DNA of 64,000 nucleotides, from the NCBI GenBank assembly GCA_021829645.1, contig JAKBPI010000002.1, positions 19,568 to 83,567 on the forward strand, given 5' to 3'. Made by a program: the position numbers and the translations under genes. Source of the DNA: Actinomycetes bacterium (GTDB lineage: Bacteria; Actinomycetota; Acidimicrobiia; Acidimicrobiales; Bog-793). The notes under the pieces were generated by a model. It was not told the DNA's origin. It saw nothing but the letters and a program-made list of their open reading frames with translations, and searched no databases. Below, piece after piece: positions 8,490 through 16,687 of the stretch. Every line of letters starts with the position of its first letter. Positions within the stretch are counted from its first letter, which is position 1.

Positions 8490-10318
8490 TGCTTACGGAC
8501 CCTATCGCTTTGTTGGAGTCTAAATCAAATTGGGCAGAACTGCAAAATTGGCTTCTGAGCCTTGACGAAACAGACCTGGTACGTGTAGGACGTCTGCTGC
8601 GTTCAAAGGGTTTAGAGGCTGTCACGGGATCGGAAAAAGCAAAAAGCGTGCAAATCGCACTTACGGCTTCTTTTAATCCCAAACTGGCCATTGACGCATT
8701 TGTCGGAGCATTCAGTGCCCGCGGTATGAACCCTCTGCTGTCTGCCGGCGATTATGGTCAGTATCTATTTGATGTGGGCAATCCGGGAAGCACTATATAT
8801 CAAAATGAAACGACGGCGCTAATTTGCATCCTGGGTATAGATGCAATCTTCTCACGTTTGCCGAGTCCGTTTGTCTTGCAAGACGTACTGTCTTGCTTGG
8901 AAGTACTTTTTGAAGATATCGTATCAATGATAGAGAGACACAACTCTCATTTAAAGTCCCTGCTTGTCATCTCTCTTCCGCCCGAGGATTTGCGTTTTAC
9001 AAAGCAACTGATTTCCACGACAGATCGCGGAAAAGCCAACGCTGCTTTATATCAATTGTATGCAGATGTATATAAATTCATATCGGGGATGGATAATATA
9101 AACGTCATTATTCCGCCTGCTTTGCGACGGACGGAGGTTATTCAAGAGTCAGAACGCTTTACATATGCCAGAATGCCGCTTAGCGATGCCCAACTTGTAG
9201 AAATAGCTTTTGAATCAGCAACTATGGTATCGGCCAATATGGGAGCCTCACATAAGGCGTTAGGAGTCGACTTGGACGGGACTCTGTGGTCCGGCATTGT
9301 GGGTGAGGGCGGAGCGGAGTCTCTGGACGCAGGAATCAGCTTACGGGGAGCGGGACACTCCCGGGTACAGTCGCTTCTGAAGCAATTTGAAACTCAAGGA
9401 ATTGTATTAGCTGTCTTGACGAAAAATGATTTGGATAATGCCATATCCGGTATTAAATATGCTCCGGGAATGGTTTTGACGGAAAAAGATTTTGTTGCCA
9501 TCGAAGCAAGCTGGGACCCCAAAGAATGGTCTTTGGAAAAGGTAGCGGGTTCTCTCAATATTGCGGCGGAAGCCTTTGTTTTTTTGGATGATCATGTTGC
9601 CGAGCGCGGTTCGATGTGTGAACGCTATCCGGGAGTTGCGGTTCCGGACTTATCCGGCGATCCGGCTACATTTGCCGATCATGTAATTTTGCATGACCCT
9701 TTTGCCACAGTGTCGATTACATCCGAAGACATAAAGCGCACGTCTATGTATAGGGCAGAATCCGAGCGCCATGCCGTTGCCAATTCTATGTATGATAAAA
9801 AAGAATTTCTTTCATCTTTGGCAATCAAAGTCTTTATTCGTGATGCAATACAATCAGATATAGCAAGGTTGTCGCAGTTATCTCTTAGAACTAACCAGTT
9901 TCACTCTGCAATGTTGCGAATGGATGCAACAGAGCTGGCCGAGTGGTTAGCCCAAGGAAAAAGAAAATTAATAGGTGTTGAGGCCGATGACCGCTTCGGT
10001 AGCTATGGCATGGTCGGAATGATGATGCTTGAAGAACGAAAAGACTGCTTTCGGATATCTAACATGATTCTCAGCTGCAGAGTTTTTTCTCGGGGTCTTG
10101 AAGAAGCCATGCTATCTGCTGCTATCAATTATGCACTCCGGCACGACTACGCGTGCATTGAGGCTATATTCGTAGAAACAGCCAGAAATGCACGTGTGAA
10201 AGAGCTTTTTATCGCACATAACTTTCAAGAGAGTAAATCTTCTGCCTCTCTTTTCTTGCTGTCCGATCCCTTAGAACAATCTTTCTTTGAGTATCTGGAT
10301 GTAAAAGTGGAAATATGA
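8489..10318 (+). CDS. FkbH-like glyceryl-ACP synthase (Agg2/AbyA2-like)
   Basis: HAD-superfamily enzyme of the FkbH family, 610 aa, usual length for the family. An N-terminal domain of about 250 aa precedes the HAD core LGVDLDGTLWSG, with catalytic Asp261 and Asp263, and FLDDHVAER further on. The C-terminal GNAT-like part carries LSLRTNQFH, a hallmark of FkbH proteins. Family members dephosphorylate 1,3-bisphosphoglycerate and load a D-glyceryl unit on an ACP, giving the C3 unit of tetronates or of methoxymalonyl-ACP. The ATG at 8489 follows a ggagg site and overlaps the KASIII stop by one base. It overlaps the next ACP by ATGA. The tetronate role is favoured because no O-methyltransferase gene is present. 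Confidence 0.9.
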   Translation: MLTDPIALLESKSNWAELQNWLLSLDETDLVRVGRLLRSKGLEAVTGSEKAKSVQIALTASFNPKLAIDAFVGAFSARGMNPLLSAGDYGQYLFDVGNPGSTIYQNETTALICILGIDAIFSRLPSPFVLQDVLSCLEVLFEDIVSMIERHNSHLKSLLVISLPPEDLRFTKQLISTTDRGKANAALYQLYADVYKFISGMDNINVIIPPALRRTEVIQESERFTYARMPLSDAQLVEIAFESATMVSANMGASHKALGVDLDGTLWSGIVGEGGAESLDAGISLRGAGHSRVQSLLKQFETQGIVLAVLTKNDLDNAISGIKYAPGMVLTEKDFVAIEASWDPKEWSLEKVAGSLNIAAEAFVFLDDHVAERGSMCERYPGVAVPDLSGDPATFADHVILHDPFATVSITSEDIKRTSMYRAESERHAVANSMYDKKEFLSSLAIKVFIRDAIQSDIARLSQLSLRTNQFHSAMLRMDATELAEWLAQGKRKLIGVEADDRFGSYGMVGMMMLEERKDCFRISNMILSCRVFSRGLEEAMLSAAINYALRHDYACIEAIFVETARNARVKELFIAHNFQESKSSASLFLLSDPLEQSFFEYLDVKVEI

Positions 10319-10539
10319 TAAAAGAACTGTTGATCAATATCATCAAAGAAGAATGCGGCATCGACTTACTGTCGTTACCGAGAGACGAAGATTTATACCT
10401 TCTTGACGGATGGGACTCGGTTACCCTGCTGAGACTGTCTTCGGTCACCGAAGAGGAAACAGGGAAGAGTATAAATTTATACAAACTCCTCACGGCGCTT
10501 ACCGTGGGCGACTTACTTGCCGTCATGGATGAGGCGTAA
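10315..10539 (+). CDS. Acyl carrier protein 2, for glyceryl loading (Agg3/AbyA3-like)
   Basis: Small discrete ACP of 74 aa with the phosphopantetheine site GWDSVTLL (Ser near residue 40). The GWDS form is common in ACPs that partner FkbH enzymes. It overlaps the FkbH stop (ATGA) and its own stop overlaps the next start by one base, so these genes are translationally coupled. It probably carries the glyceryl group made by FkbH for condensation by the KASIII-like enzyme. Confidence 0.87.
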   Translation: MIKELLINIIKEECGIDLLSLPRDEDLYLLDGWDSVTLLRLSSVTEEETGKSINLYKLLTALTVGDLLAVMDEA

Positions 10540-11294
10540 TGGAAAAATTATTGTTTCCAAAAGAACGGCGGCATACACTGCACTTTCTTTCGCATATGAA
10601 TAATGTGCCTCTATTTTATCTGAGCACAGAGGTAAAGATACCATTTTCGGAGTCGTATCAGCCAAGAATTCCCTGGACAGCCATTGTGGCTTCCGGGGTA
10701 GCCAAAGTGCTCAAAGAGCACCCCGGTGCAAATGCTTCTTTTGCAGGTAAGTTCTCAAAATACATTATCAAGTATCAAGATGTTGCAATTAAGTTTACGG
10801 TTGATCGGACAGTCAATAACGTAAGAGTCGTACTGTCTGCCGTACTGCCGAAGGCGGAGAGAATGAGCGTGAAAGAGATAGAAGAGTTCCTATATCGGGT
10901 TAAAAATGATGATGTTGCTGATGTGCCTGAATTTGGCGGTGCTATACGCTTACAGAAAGCACCGTTTTTCATAGGAAAGTTGGCCTTTTCGCTTGCCATA
11001 AGAAATATAAAGCGCCGTCAAAATATACTCGGAACGGTGGCTATCAGTACCCTTGGGCGCTCTCCAATAAAAAGTTTTTTTGGCTACGGTGGCACAGCAT
11101 TGACTTTCGGTATAGGGCAAGCTTATAAAATAAGCGATGAATTTGCCGTAGACGGCGGCAGCTATATGCTTCCTTTGAGTTTGACTGTTGATCATAGAAT
11201 TGTCGATGGGGCAGAAGCGGCAGCAATTTTAGAGGATATGCACGACGCTATAGCGTCAATTATAACTCTGCCTGAGGCGTATCATGCTCTCTGA
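10539..11294 (+). CDS. 2-oxoacid dehydrogenase-type acyltransferase (Agg4/AbyA4-like)
   Basis: Stand-alone catalytic domain of the dihydrolipoamide acyltransferase (CAT-like) family, 251 aa, with no lipoyl or E1/E3-binding domain. The active site motif is DHRIVDG with His219 and Asp223. In agglomerin biosynthesis the homologue Agg4 acetylates the primary hydroxyl of the tetronate, preparing acetate elimination by Agg5. That reaction is inferred here from family and from position in a KASIII-FkbH-ACP-acyltransferase series. It is coupled to the preceding ACP and overlaps the PPTase gene by 11 bp. Confidence 0.83.
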   Translation: MEKLLFPKERRHTLHFLSHMNNVPLFYLSTEVKIPFSESYQPRIPWTAIVASGVAKVLKEHPGANASFAGKFSKYIIKYQDVAIKFTVDRTVNNVRVVLSAVLPKAERMSVKEIEEFLYRVKNDDVADVPEFGGAIRLQKAPFFIGKLAFSLAIRNIKRRQNILGTVAISTLGRSPIKSFFGYGGTALTFGIGQAYKISDEFAVDGGSYMLPLSLTVDHRIVDGAEAAAILEDMHDAIASIITLPEAYHAL

Positions 11295-12057
11295 TGTCAT
11301 ACCTGTCTGTGTGTACCCGAACGGTGACGGCTGGGAGCAATTCGCTAATGAGCTGAACAGCGATTTGGGAATTATATGCGCCGAAATTGAGGATTGGGCT
11401 GACTATTTGCCTCTTGACGATCAGCTTGTCATTGCCGAACGACAGCTCTCTTCATTTCTTTTACATAGATCCGTCGGTTACCTGCACGATATTGCCTGTA
11501 AAACGCTCAACATGCATGTGGAGCCGTCGCTATTTCGGGACGATTATGGACGACCCAGAACCAACGTGGGGGACATAAATTTATCACATTCTTCAGGGAA
11601 AGTAGTTCTCATCGCGGCACCACATCATTCCGTCGGTATCGATATAGAACCCCGTGGCCGTTGCTTGCCGGAAAAATCATTCCATGCCTGGAGCAGGGAT
11701 GAGGAACGTGCCTGGATTGCAACAATTGACCCAAAGCAGCGTACGGCGTCTATAGTCTGGTTATGGACAGCCAAAGAGGCGTACGCTAAGGCTATAGGTC
11801 TTGGTCTGAATTTGCCCTTTCGGAAGATAATTGTGAAGCCAGGCCGTCCGTCCGGTCATATTGGTTTAGCAAGTGACGCCTTCGGAGACGAAGAATTGGA
11901 TGATATCGTCACCTGGTCTGACATCATCCCCGGCTTTATAGTCTCTTCTGTCAGGATATCACATGACAAAGCATATGGCATAAGGCAGTCTGTCGGAGCA
12001 AATCGAGATTTGGGTAGTTTTTGTAATATCGGGAAGGTCCGTAATGTCAGAAAATAA
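11284..12057 (+). CDS. 4'-phosphopantetheinyl transferase, Sfp type
   Basis: Sfp-type enzyme of 257 aa that would transfer phosphopantetheine from CoA to the carrier proteins. It shows the metal-binding motif VGIDIEP (Asp120, Glu122) and the signature WTAKEAYAKAIGLGL starting at 161. It sits inside the operon, overlapping both neighbours, so it is probably dedicated to the two discrete ACPs and the ACP domain of the PKS. Presence of its own PPTase suggests a self-contained, transferable gene set. Confidence 0.92.
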   Translation: MLSDVIPVCVYPNGDGWEQFANELNSDLGIICAEIEDWADYLPLDDQLVIAERQLSSFLLHRSVGYLHDIACKTLNMHVEPSLFRDDYGRPRTNVGDINLSHSSGKVVLIAAPHHSVGIDIEPRGRCLPEKSFHAWSRDEERAWIATIDPKQRTASIVWLWTAKEAYAKAIGLGLNLPFRKIIVKPGRPSGHIGLASDAFGDEELDDIVTWSDIIPGFIVSSVRISHDKAYGIRQSVGANRDLGSFCNIGKVRNVRK

Positions 12058-13327
12058 ATATGACTTATGTATTGTAGGCGGTGGGCCGGCCGGCATGACG
12101 CTGGCGGCATTTGCAGCACGCATGGGGTTAAGCTGTGTGGTTATAGACGCCCGCTCATCTGCTCATAGCGAATTTCGTGGTGAGTCAATAGCCCCTGACG
12201 CCGTATGGGTTTTGAGATATTTGGGGATTCTGGATAAAATAGCGCCTTCTGAGACATTGGATATTGTGGGATTGCGTTTGTCCGACGGGGGCAAGCAAGT
12301 GCTCGGTATAGATTTTGCCGAGTTCCCCTATCCTGAGGCAAACCCGGCAGAAATTCCACAGCAGCTTTTATTATCCGCTCTGGAGACATTGGTAACAGAG
12401 AAAAGCAACTGCTTGGTCTATAGAAATACGCGGGCCGTGCAATTACTGAGAAGTCAAGACGGAACCGTCACGGGAGTTTTCGCTTCCGATCAAGACAGAA
12501 ACAAAGAAAAGTTTTATGCCCGTCTTACCATAGGTGCAGACGGCAGGTATAGTACTATGCGCAAACTTTCCGGAATCCAATCTCAGGAATTGGCATTGGA
12601 GCGCGATTTCTTATGGTTTAAGATGACCTATCCGGAAGCATGGAAAGCAGGTCCTTTATTCTATAGAGTCAATCTAAAGGGCAATCAACAAGCAGTAGCA
12701 ATACCCACGGTGCCAAATTTAGTGAGAGTGGGCATCAATATCCCCAAAGGCTCTTTAAAAAGCATGCGTTCCAATGATATTACTGTCCTCCATGACGTTG
12801 TTGGCAATTTGATTCCGGAGTTGCTGCCTACGGTAAGGGAGGAAATACGGTCTTGGTCCGATACCCGGGTACTCGATATTTTTACCACTTATGTCAAAAA
12901 ATGGTATATGCCGGGCATGATACTTATCGGCGACGCCGCTCACACCCTGTCGCCCGTTTTAGGGCAGGGCATTAGCCATGCCATCTGTGACGCCGCCCTG
13001 CTGGCATTCCTCATAAAAGATAACATCGATCAGAGCTCAGAAGAAGTACAACAAGTTTTATCCGACTTTCAAAAGGAACGCGAACTTTCTATAGAAAGAG
13101 CACGCAAATTGCAATTGCGGCAGGAATCTCTTTTTAAAGCAAAAGGATTATTTCCCACGCTGGGAAGGCGTCTGCTCTATAGAGGAATGAATATGTCGAC
13201 TGCGGCCAAAAGGAAAATATGGGGTAATTTGTACTATGCCGAACAACGAAATGGACTGATCAAACACTATATCGAGACTGAGTGCTATCCGGTACCAGCC
13301 GAACCGCCTTTATTTGCAGAGGAGTAG
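12044..13327 (+). CDS. FAD-dependent monooxygenase
   Basis: Flavoprotein of the aromatic hydroxylase/UbiH-like class, 427 aa. It has the Rossmann motif VGGGPAGMTLA (11-21), FRGESIAPDA near 44, the DG motif GADGRYS (164-170) and GDAAHTLSPVLGQG (296-309), all the usual FAD/NAD(P)H elements. It overlaps the PPTase by 14 bp. In this pathway it could epoxidise or hydroxylate the acyl chain or the tetronate ring; the sequence does not show which. Similar enzymes occur as tailoring oxygenases in many polyketide clusters. Confidence 0.85.
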   Translation: MSENKYDLCIVGGGPAGMTLAAFAARMGLSCVVIDARSSAHSEFRGESIAPDAVWVLRYLGILDKIAPSETLDIVGLRLSDGGKQVLGIDFAEFPYPEANPAEIPQQLLLSALETLVTEKSNCLVYRNTRAVQLLRSQDGTVTGVFASDQDRNKEKFYARLTIGADGRYSTMRKLSGIQSQELALERDFLWFKMTYPEAWKAGPLFYRVNLKGNQQAVAIPTVPNLVRVGINIPKGSLKSMRSNDITVLHDVVGNLIPELLPTVREEIRSWSDTRVLDIFTTYVKKWYMPGMILIGDAAHTLSPVLGQGISHAICDAALLAFLIKDNIDQSSEEVQQVLSDFQKERELSIERARKLQLRQESLFKAKGLFPTLGRRLLYRGMNMSTAAKRKIWGNLYYAEQRNGLIKHYIETECYPVPAEPPLFAEE

Positions 13328-13335
13328 ACCCCGGA

Positions 13336-14454
13336 ATGAATGCTTCGCTGGAAGAATTAAAACAATTTTCGGTCTTACATGCCAGAGCTCAGGGCTTAAG
13401 CAGAAGCTATTGCAAAACTGTTCTTGGTCGTATATCCGAACCTTTTGGTATAGGTAAGTCTACATGGGGTTTCGAGTGGCACCAAGAAGCACAAAGCTTA
13501 TTTTTATCCGGTAATCACAAAGAAGCATTGCGCTGTGCCATTATGGGGCGTTTCCCGTATCCATGTGATGCAGAGAGATATCGCTGCGATCAATTTTCGC
13601 GTCAAATCTTTAAGTCACTACGCGGGGAATACGGAAACTTTCAAGATTTAATCGTCAAAAGCCCTCAAGGCAATTTTACTGCCTATGTTACGGATTCTAT
13701 ATGGAATAAAAAAACTTCTCTAAAAGGAGTCGATCCCGGTAAGAATCTGATCTTGGCTATTGGCGGGATCGTCTCGCCAAAAGAGCAGTGGGGACAATTT
13801 CTTGGATTTTCCAAAATCCTTAACACACAAATGGCTGTCGTTGAAATGCCGGGAGTCGGAGAAAACTATATTCAGTATGCTCCCGACAGCTACAAAATGT
13901 TTGCCTCACTGATAGATGCCTTAAATATAGAAAGTGATACCAATGTGCATGTTATAGCGATGAGCTTTGGGGGGCATTCGGCACTTCGGTATGCCACAAA
14001 TGACCATCGCATAAAATCAATTACGACGGTAGGTGCCCCCATACGAGATTTCTTTTTGACCGGAGTGCATTCTTGTCCCGATCTGACGCGCGATATCCTG
14101 TCTCACTTGATAGGGGCCCAAGATGAGAAACTTGTTGAAATATTAAAGTTATTTGCGATATCGGATATGGATTTATTTTCCGTAAACGCAAGGATCAATT
14201 ACATGAGATGTGGATCCGACGAAATTATTCCCTCAAGTGATTACGACATTGCCCTAGAAGCATGCAGGTATTTTTATGGGCGTCACACAGAGGATGTTCA
14301 CGGAGCTCCCAATAATGTAAAAGCCACACAATTTTGGGTTATGAAGAATCTGTCTTCAGCCACAAAAAGCAGACGTATTCATATTATGTCAACTTTGCTC
14401 CAAAAATTATTTGATGCAAAAAGTGTTTTAACTTTCCGAAGACAGGGGTTTTGA
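13336..14454 (+). CDS. Alpha/beta hydrolase, acetate-eliminating type (Agg5/AbyA5-like)
   Basis: Alpha/beta-hydrolase fold protein, 372 aa from the ATG at 13336, which has a gaggag site upstream; a GTG at 13282 would overlap the monooxygenase. The core starts near residue 135 with LAIGGIVSPKEQW. The triad can be read as Ser210 (IAMSFGGHS), Asp295 (CGSDEIIP) and His322 (EDVHGAP). An N-terminal region of about 130 aa precedes it, as in FrsA-like esterases and the tetronate enzymes Agg5/AbyA5, which remove acetate from acetylated tetronates to form the exocyclic methylene. Assignment to that step rests on fold, length and the presence of the other four cassette genes. It is separated from acyltransferase Agg4 by two inserted genes. 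Confidence 0.75.
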   Translation: MNASLEELKQFSVLHARAQGLSRSYCKTVLGRISEPFGIGKSTWGFEWHQEAQSLFLSGNHKEALRCAIMGRFPYPCDAERYRCDQFSRQIFKSLRGEYGNFQDLIVKSPQGNFTAYVTDSIWNKKTSLKGVDPGKNLILAIGGIVSPKEQWGQFLGFSKILNTQMAVVEMPGVGENYIQYAPDSYKMFASLIDALNIESDTNVHVIAMSFGGHSALRYATNDHRIKSITTVGAPIRDFFLTGVHSCPDLTRDILSHLIGAQDEKLVEILKLFAISDMDLFSVNARINYMRCGSDEIIPSSDYDIALEACRYFYGRHTEDVHGAPNNVKATQFWVMKNLSSATKSRRIHIMSTLLQKLFDAKSVLTFRRQGF

Positions 14455-14455
14455 C

Positions 14456-15190
14456 ATGGAAAAAGATTTAACAATTTTTTGTTTTCATCATGCCGGTGGA
14501 GCAGCAAGCTCGCTTGCCCTGTTGGGCCGGGATCTTTTGCAGGTGGCAGAAGTCGTTTTAATGCAACAACCCGGGCGCGAGGCACGTATCGGCGATCCGG
14601 CTCCCACACATATAGACGAGGCTGCTCAGGATGCCTTGGGCTGTATACGGAACAGGCACGGGCTGTCCGGCCGCTATATATTATTTGGTCATTCAATGGG
14701 TGGATTGGTAGCGCATAGGGTAGCTGAACTTATCTGTGATGCCGGTTACTCACCGCTGGGACTTGTCGTAAGCGCTGTCTGTCCCCCGGATGACCTATAC
14801 ACCAAACTCTCGTTTGACATAGACCTTGAAGGCAACGTCTCGGGCTTATTAGATTTTATGTGCAGCTTTGCCCCTATTCCTGAACGATTGATGCATGAAA
14901 AAGTCTTGCTTGATATTCTACTGGAGAGGTTTCGTAATGATATAAGTGTTTGCCGAAGTGCTATCAGGGATATAAGTCCTTTACATTTTCCAATATACGC
15001 AATAGCCGGCTTGCAGGATACACACTCGCCTCCTGAGGTTATGGCTGGCTGGCATAGAGCGACAGATTCCTTATTCATGCTAACTAAATATATAGGCGGT
15101 CATTTTGATCTTCTTCAGGAGCCATCAATCATTACACAGGCGATTAAAGCACTGCTTATTATAAGCAGAGAGAATGCATTGATAAATTAA
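14456..15190 (+). CDS. Type II thioesterase
   Basis: External editing thioesterase of 244 aa, the usual length. It shows FCFHHAGGAASS near the N terminus, the nucleophile elbow FGHSMGGLVA with Ser80, AGLQDTHSPPEVMAGW with the Asp region, and GGHFDL with His216. It starts one base after the preceding stop. Such enzymes clear stalled or wrong acyl groups from carrier proteins. It is not expected to release the product, because tetronate formation itself frees the chain. Confidence 0.9.
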   Translation: MEKDLTIFCFHHAGGAASSLALLGRDLLQVAEVVLMQQPGREARIGDPAPTHIDEAAQDALGCIRNRHGLSGRYILFGHSMGGLVAHRVAELICDAGYSPLGLVVSAVCPPDDLYTKLSFDIDLEGNVSGLLDFMCSFAPIPERLMHEKVLLDILLERFRNDISVCRSAIRDISPLHFPIYAIAGLQDTHSPPEVMAGWHRATDSLFMLTKYIGGHFDLLQEPSIITQAIKALLIISRENALIN

Positions 15191-15254
15191 TAACTGCATG
15201 TAAAAAATAATTTTAATCTATATAAATTTCAGAACAAAAAGGAGAAAACCGGCT

Positions 15255-15596
15255 ATGATAAAGCGATTTTTAGGAGCAGTTTTACTGCTGGTTCCACTGG
15301 GGGTAGCGATGGCATTACGAGATGAAAAAAGCTGGCCTTATTGGTTGGGTATCCTGGCTCCCGACCTCTCATTGGTCATAGGGTATAGCCATAACCTCGA
15401 AAACGGTGTGATTCGTAAAAAAGCCGTTCCAATTTATAACACCGTGCATTCTCCGCTTCTCCCTCTGGTCATGATACTGGCTTCTTTGGGGAATTCAAAT
15501 ATTGCAATGGGAGTCTCACTCGGATGGCTATCACATATAGGCTTAGATTGGATTTTTGGCTTTGGTAAGCGTAATAACGAAGGAGCACTCCTGTAA
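15255..15596 (+). CDS. DUF4260-family small membrane protein
   Basis: Integral membrane protein of 113 aa with about three to four hydrophobic segments and the family-like C-terminal motif SHIGLDWIFGFGKR. The start has a strong site (aaaggag) after a 64-bp gap from the thioesterase, and the stop overlaps the next start (taATG). The DUF4260 family has no established function. Position at the end of the operon suggests a link to the product (membrane localisation, export or tolerance), but nothing in the sequence proves this. Confidence 0.65.
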   Translation: MIKRFLGAVLLLVPLGVAMALRDEKSWPYWLGILAPDLSLVIGYSHNLENGVIRKKAVPIYNTVHSPLLPLVMILASLGNSNIAMGVSLGWLSHIGLDWIFGFGKRNNEGALL

Positions 15597-16090
15597 TGAG
15601 TGAAGCCAACGATTTTTATTTAGGGCGAGTAACAGCACCTTCAAGTGGTCAAATTGAAATAGAAACAAATGCCGTTATCACCGTGAGCCGGCAAGTACAA
15701 GTTGCCTCCTCGCCAGAAGCTATTTGGGGGTTGCTTATTAATTTTGCGAAATGGCCTGATTGGAATTCGAAAGTAACCAAAATTAAAGTTTACGGAGAGA
15801 ACTGCCCCGGAACTGTCATCAGATGGAAAATCGATCATGTAAAAATTAAATCTGTTTTGCAATCTGTCGTTCCGTGTAAAAAACTCAGTTGGTCAGGAAA
15901 AGCCATCGGTATCAAGGCTATTCACACGTATCAATTAAAAGAAGCCAATTATGCAACGCTCGTAGAATCTACAGTTCACTGGAGCGGTATTTTACCTAAA
16001 CTTCTAACAAGGCATATGAAAAAAAGATTGGAAGAATCTGTATCATACGGGCTGGAGTCACTGTGTAGAGCGTCAGCAGAAATTGTGTAG
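15596..16090 (+). CDS. SRPBCC (polyketide cyclase/dehydrase-like) protein
   Basis: Protein of 164 aa with a START/Bet v1-type fold signature: VSRQVQVASSPEAIWGLL, then NFAKWPDWNSKV, a central beta-rich part and a long C-terminal helix LEESVSYGLESL. It is translationally coupled to the DUF4260 gene. SRPBCC proteins bind hydrophobic ligands and include polyketide cyclases, so it could bind or tailor the tetronate or give tolerance. No catalytic residue can be assigned. It ends the + strand operon; the 141 bp before the convergent hydrogenase operon show no clear terminator hairpin. Confidence 0.75.
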   Translation: MSEANDFYLGRVTAPSSGQIEIETNAVITVSRQVQVASSPEAIWGLLINFAKWPDWNSKVTKIKVYGENCPGTVIRWKIDHVKIKSVLQSVVPCKKLSWSGKAIGIKAIHTYQLKEANYATLVESTVHWSGILPKLLTRHMKKRLEESVSYGLESLCRASAEIV

Positions 16091-16231
16091 TAGAAGATGC
16101 TTACATCGCCGATTTGTGAGCATAAGTTTTGATTGAATCGACCAGGTATGTAATGGCTTATCAAAGATTACATATAAAGAAACAGCTATACGATACCTGC
16201 ATTGCGGCATCAGTAATCGTCAGCTATCTTT

Positions 16232-16687
16232 TCATGACTTTTTTGCAAGAGAGAGAATGGCGCTGACTATCTTCTCCGGCGTTGGCGGACAGCCGGGTAT
16301 AGCGGCGTCTACCGGTAATAATTGACTGACTCCCAAGCCTGTTAACTCAGAATTACCAAGCAATCCTTCTCCGATTGCGCAATTTCCAAGTGCAATGACC
16401 TTTTTTGGTTCCGGCATCGCCGAATGAGCTGCCAGTAACGGCTCACGCATTCCGCTCGTGACTGATCCGCTGACAAGCAGAATATCGGCGTGCCGCGGAG
16501 AGGATACCAGAGAAAGACCAAACCGTTGGATGTCATGATACGGAGACGAAAGCAGGTTGAGCTCGTGTTCACACCCGTTGCACGATCCCGCATCACAATG
16601 CCGGATGGCGAGACTTTGTCTGTTACCCGGTCCTTCTGTGCGATGTTCTTTCCTGAAATTTTGAAGCCTGCGAATTAAGACAATCAT
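16232..16687 (-). CDS. hyfI: Hydrogenase-4-like small subunit (NuoB/HyfI-like)
   Basis: NuoB-like 20-kDa subunit of 151 aa, last gene of the hyf-like operon. Cysteines Cys31, Cys36 and Cys39 in CDAGSCNGCE, Cys103 in GNCAIGEG and Cys133 in PGCPPTPE can supply a proximal [4Fe-4S] cluster next to the [NiFe] site of the large subunit. It is shorter than HycG/HyfI of E. coli. The start overlaps the large-subunit stop by one base. In M. tuberculosis the equivalent protein is Rv0082, encoded near the front of the operon, whereas here it is last. Confidence 0.87.
   Translation of the reverse strand: MIVLIRRLQNFRKEHRTEGPGNRQSLAIRHCDAGSCNGCEHELNLLSSPYHDIQRFGLSLVSSPRHADILLVSGSVTSGMREPLLAAHSAMPEPKKVIALGNCAIGEGLLGNSELTGLGVSQLLPVDAAIPGCPPTPEKIVSAILSLAKKS

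Noticed and set aside
759-10539. Methoxymalonyl-ACP sub-cluster (FkbG-K type), suggested by ACADs, FkbH and an ACP
   Set aside because: No O-methyltransferase (FkbG) and no hydroxyacyl-CoA dehydrogenase (FkbK) are present. The ACADs sit next to the FAAL rather than FkbH, and the KASIII, acyltransferase and hydrolase match the tetronate cassette instead.
10539-11294. Dihydrolipoamide acyltransferase (E2) of a 2-oxoacid dehydrogenase complex
   Set aside because: Only the catalytic domain is present, with no lipoyl or peripheral-subunit-binding domain, and no E1 or E3 genes are near.
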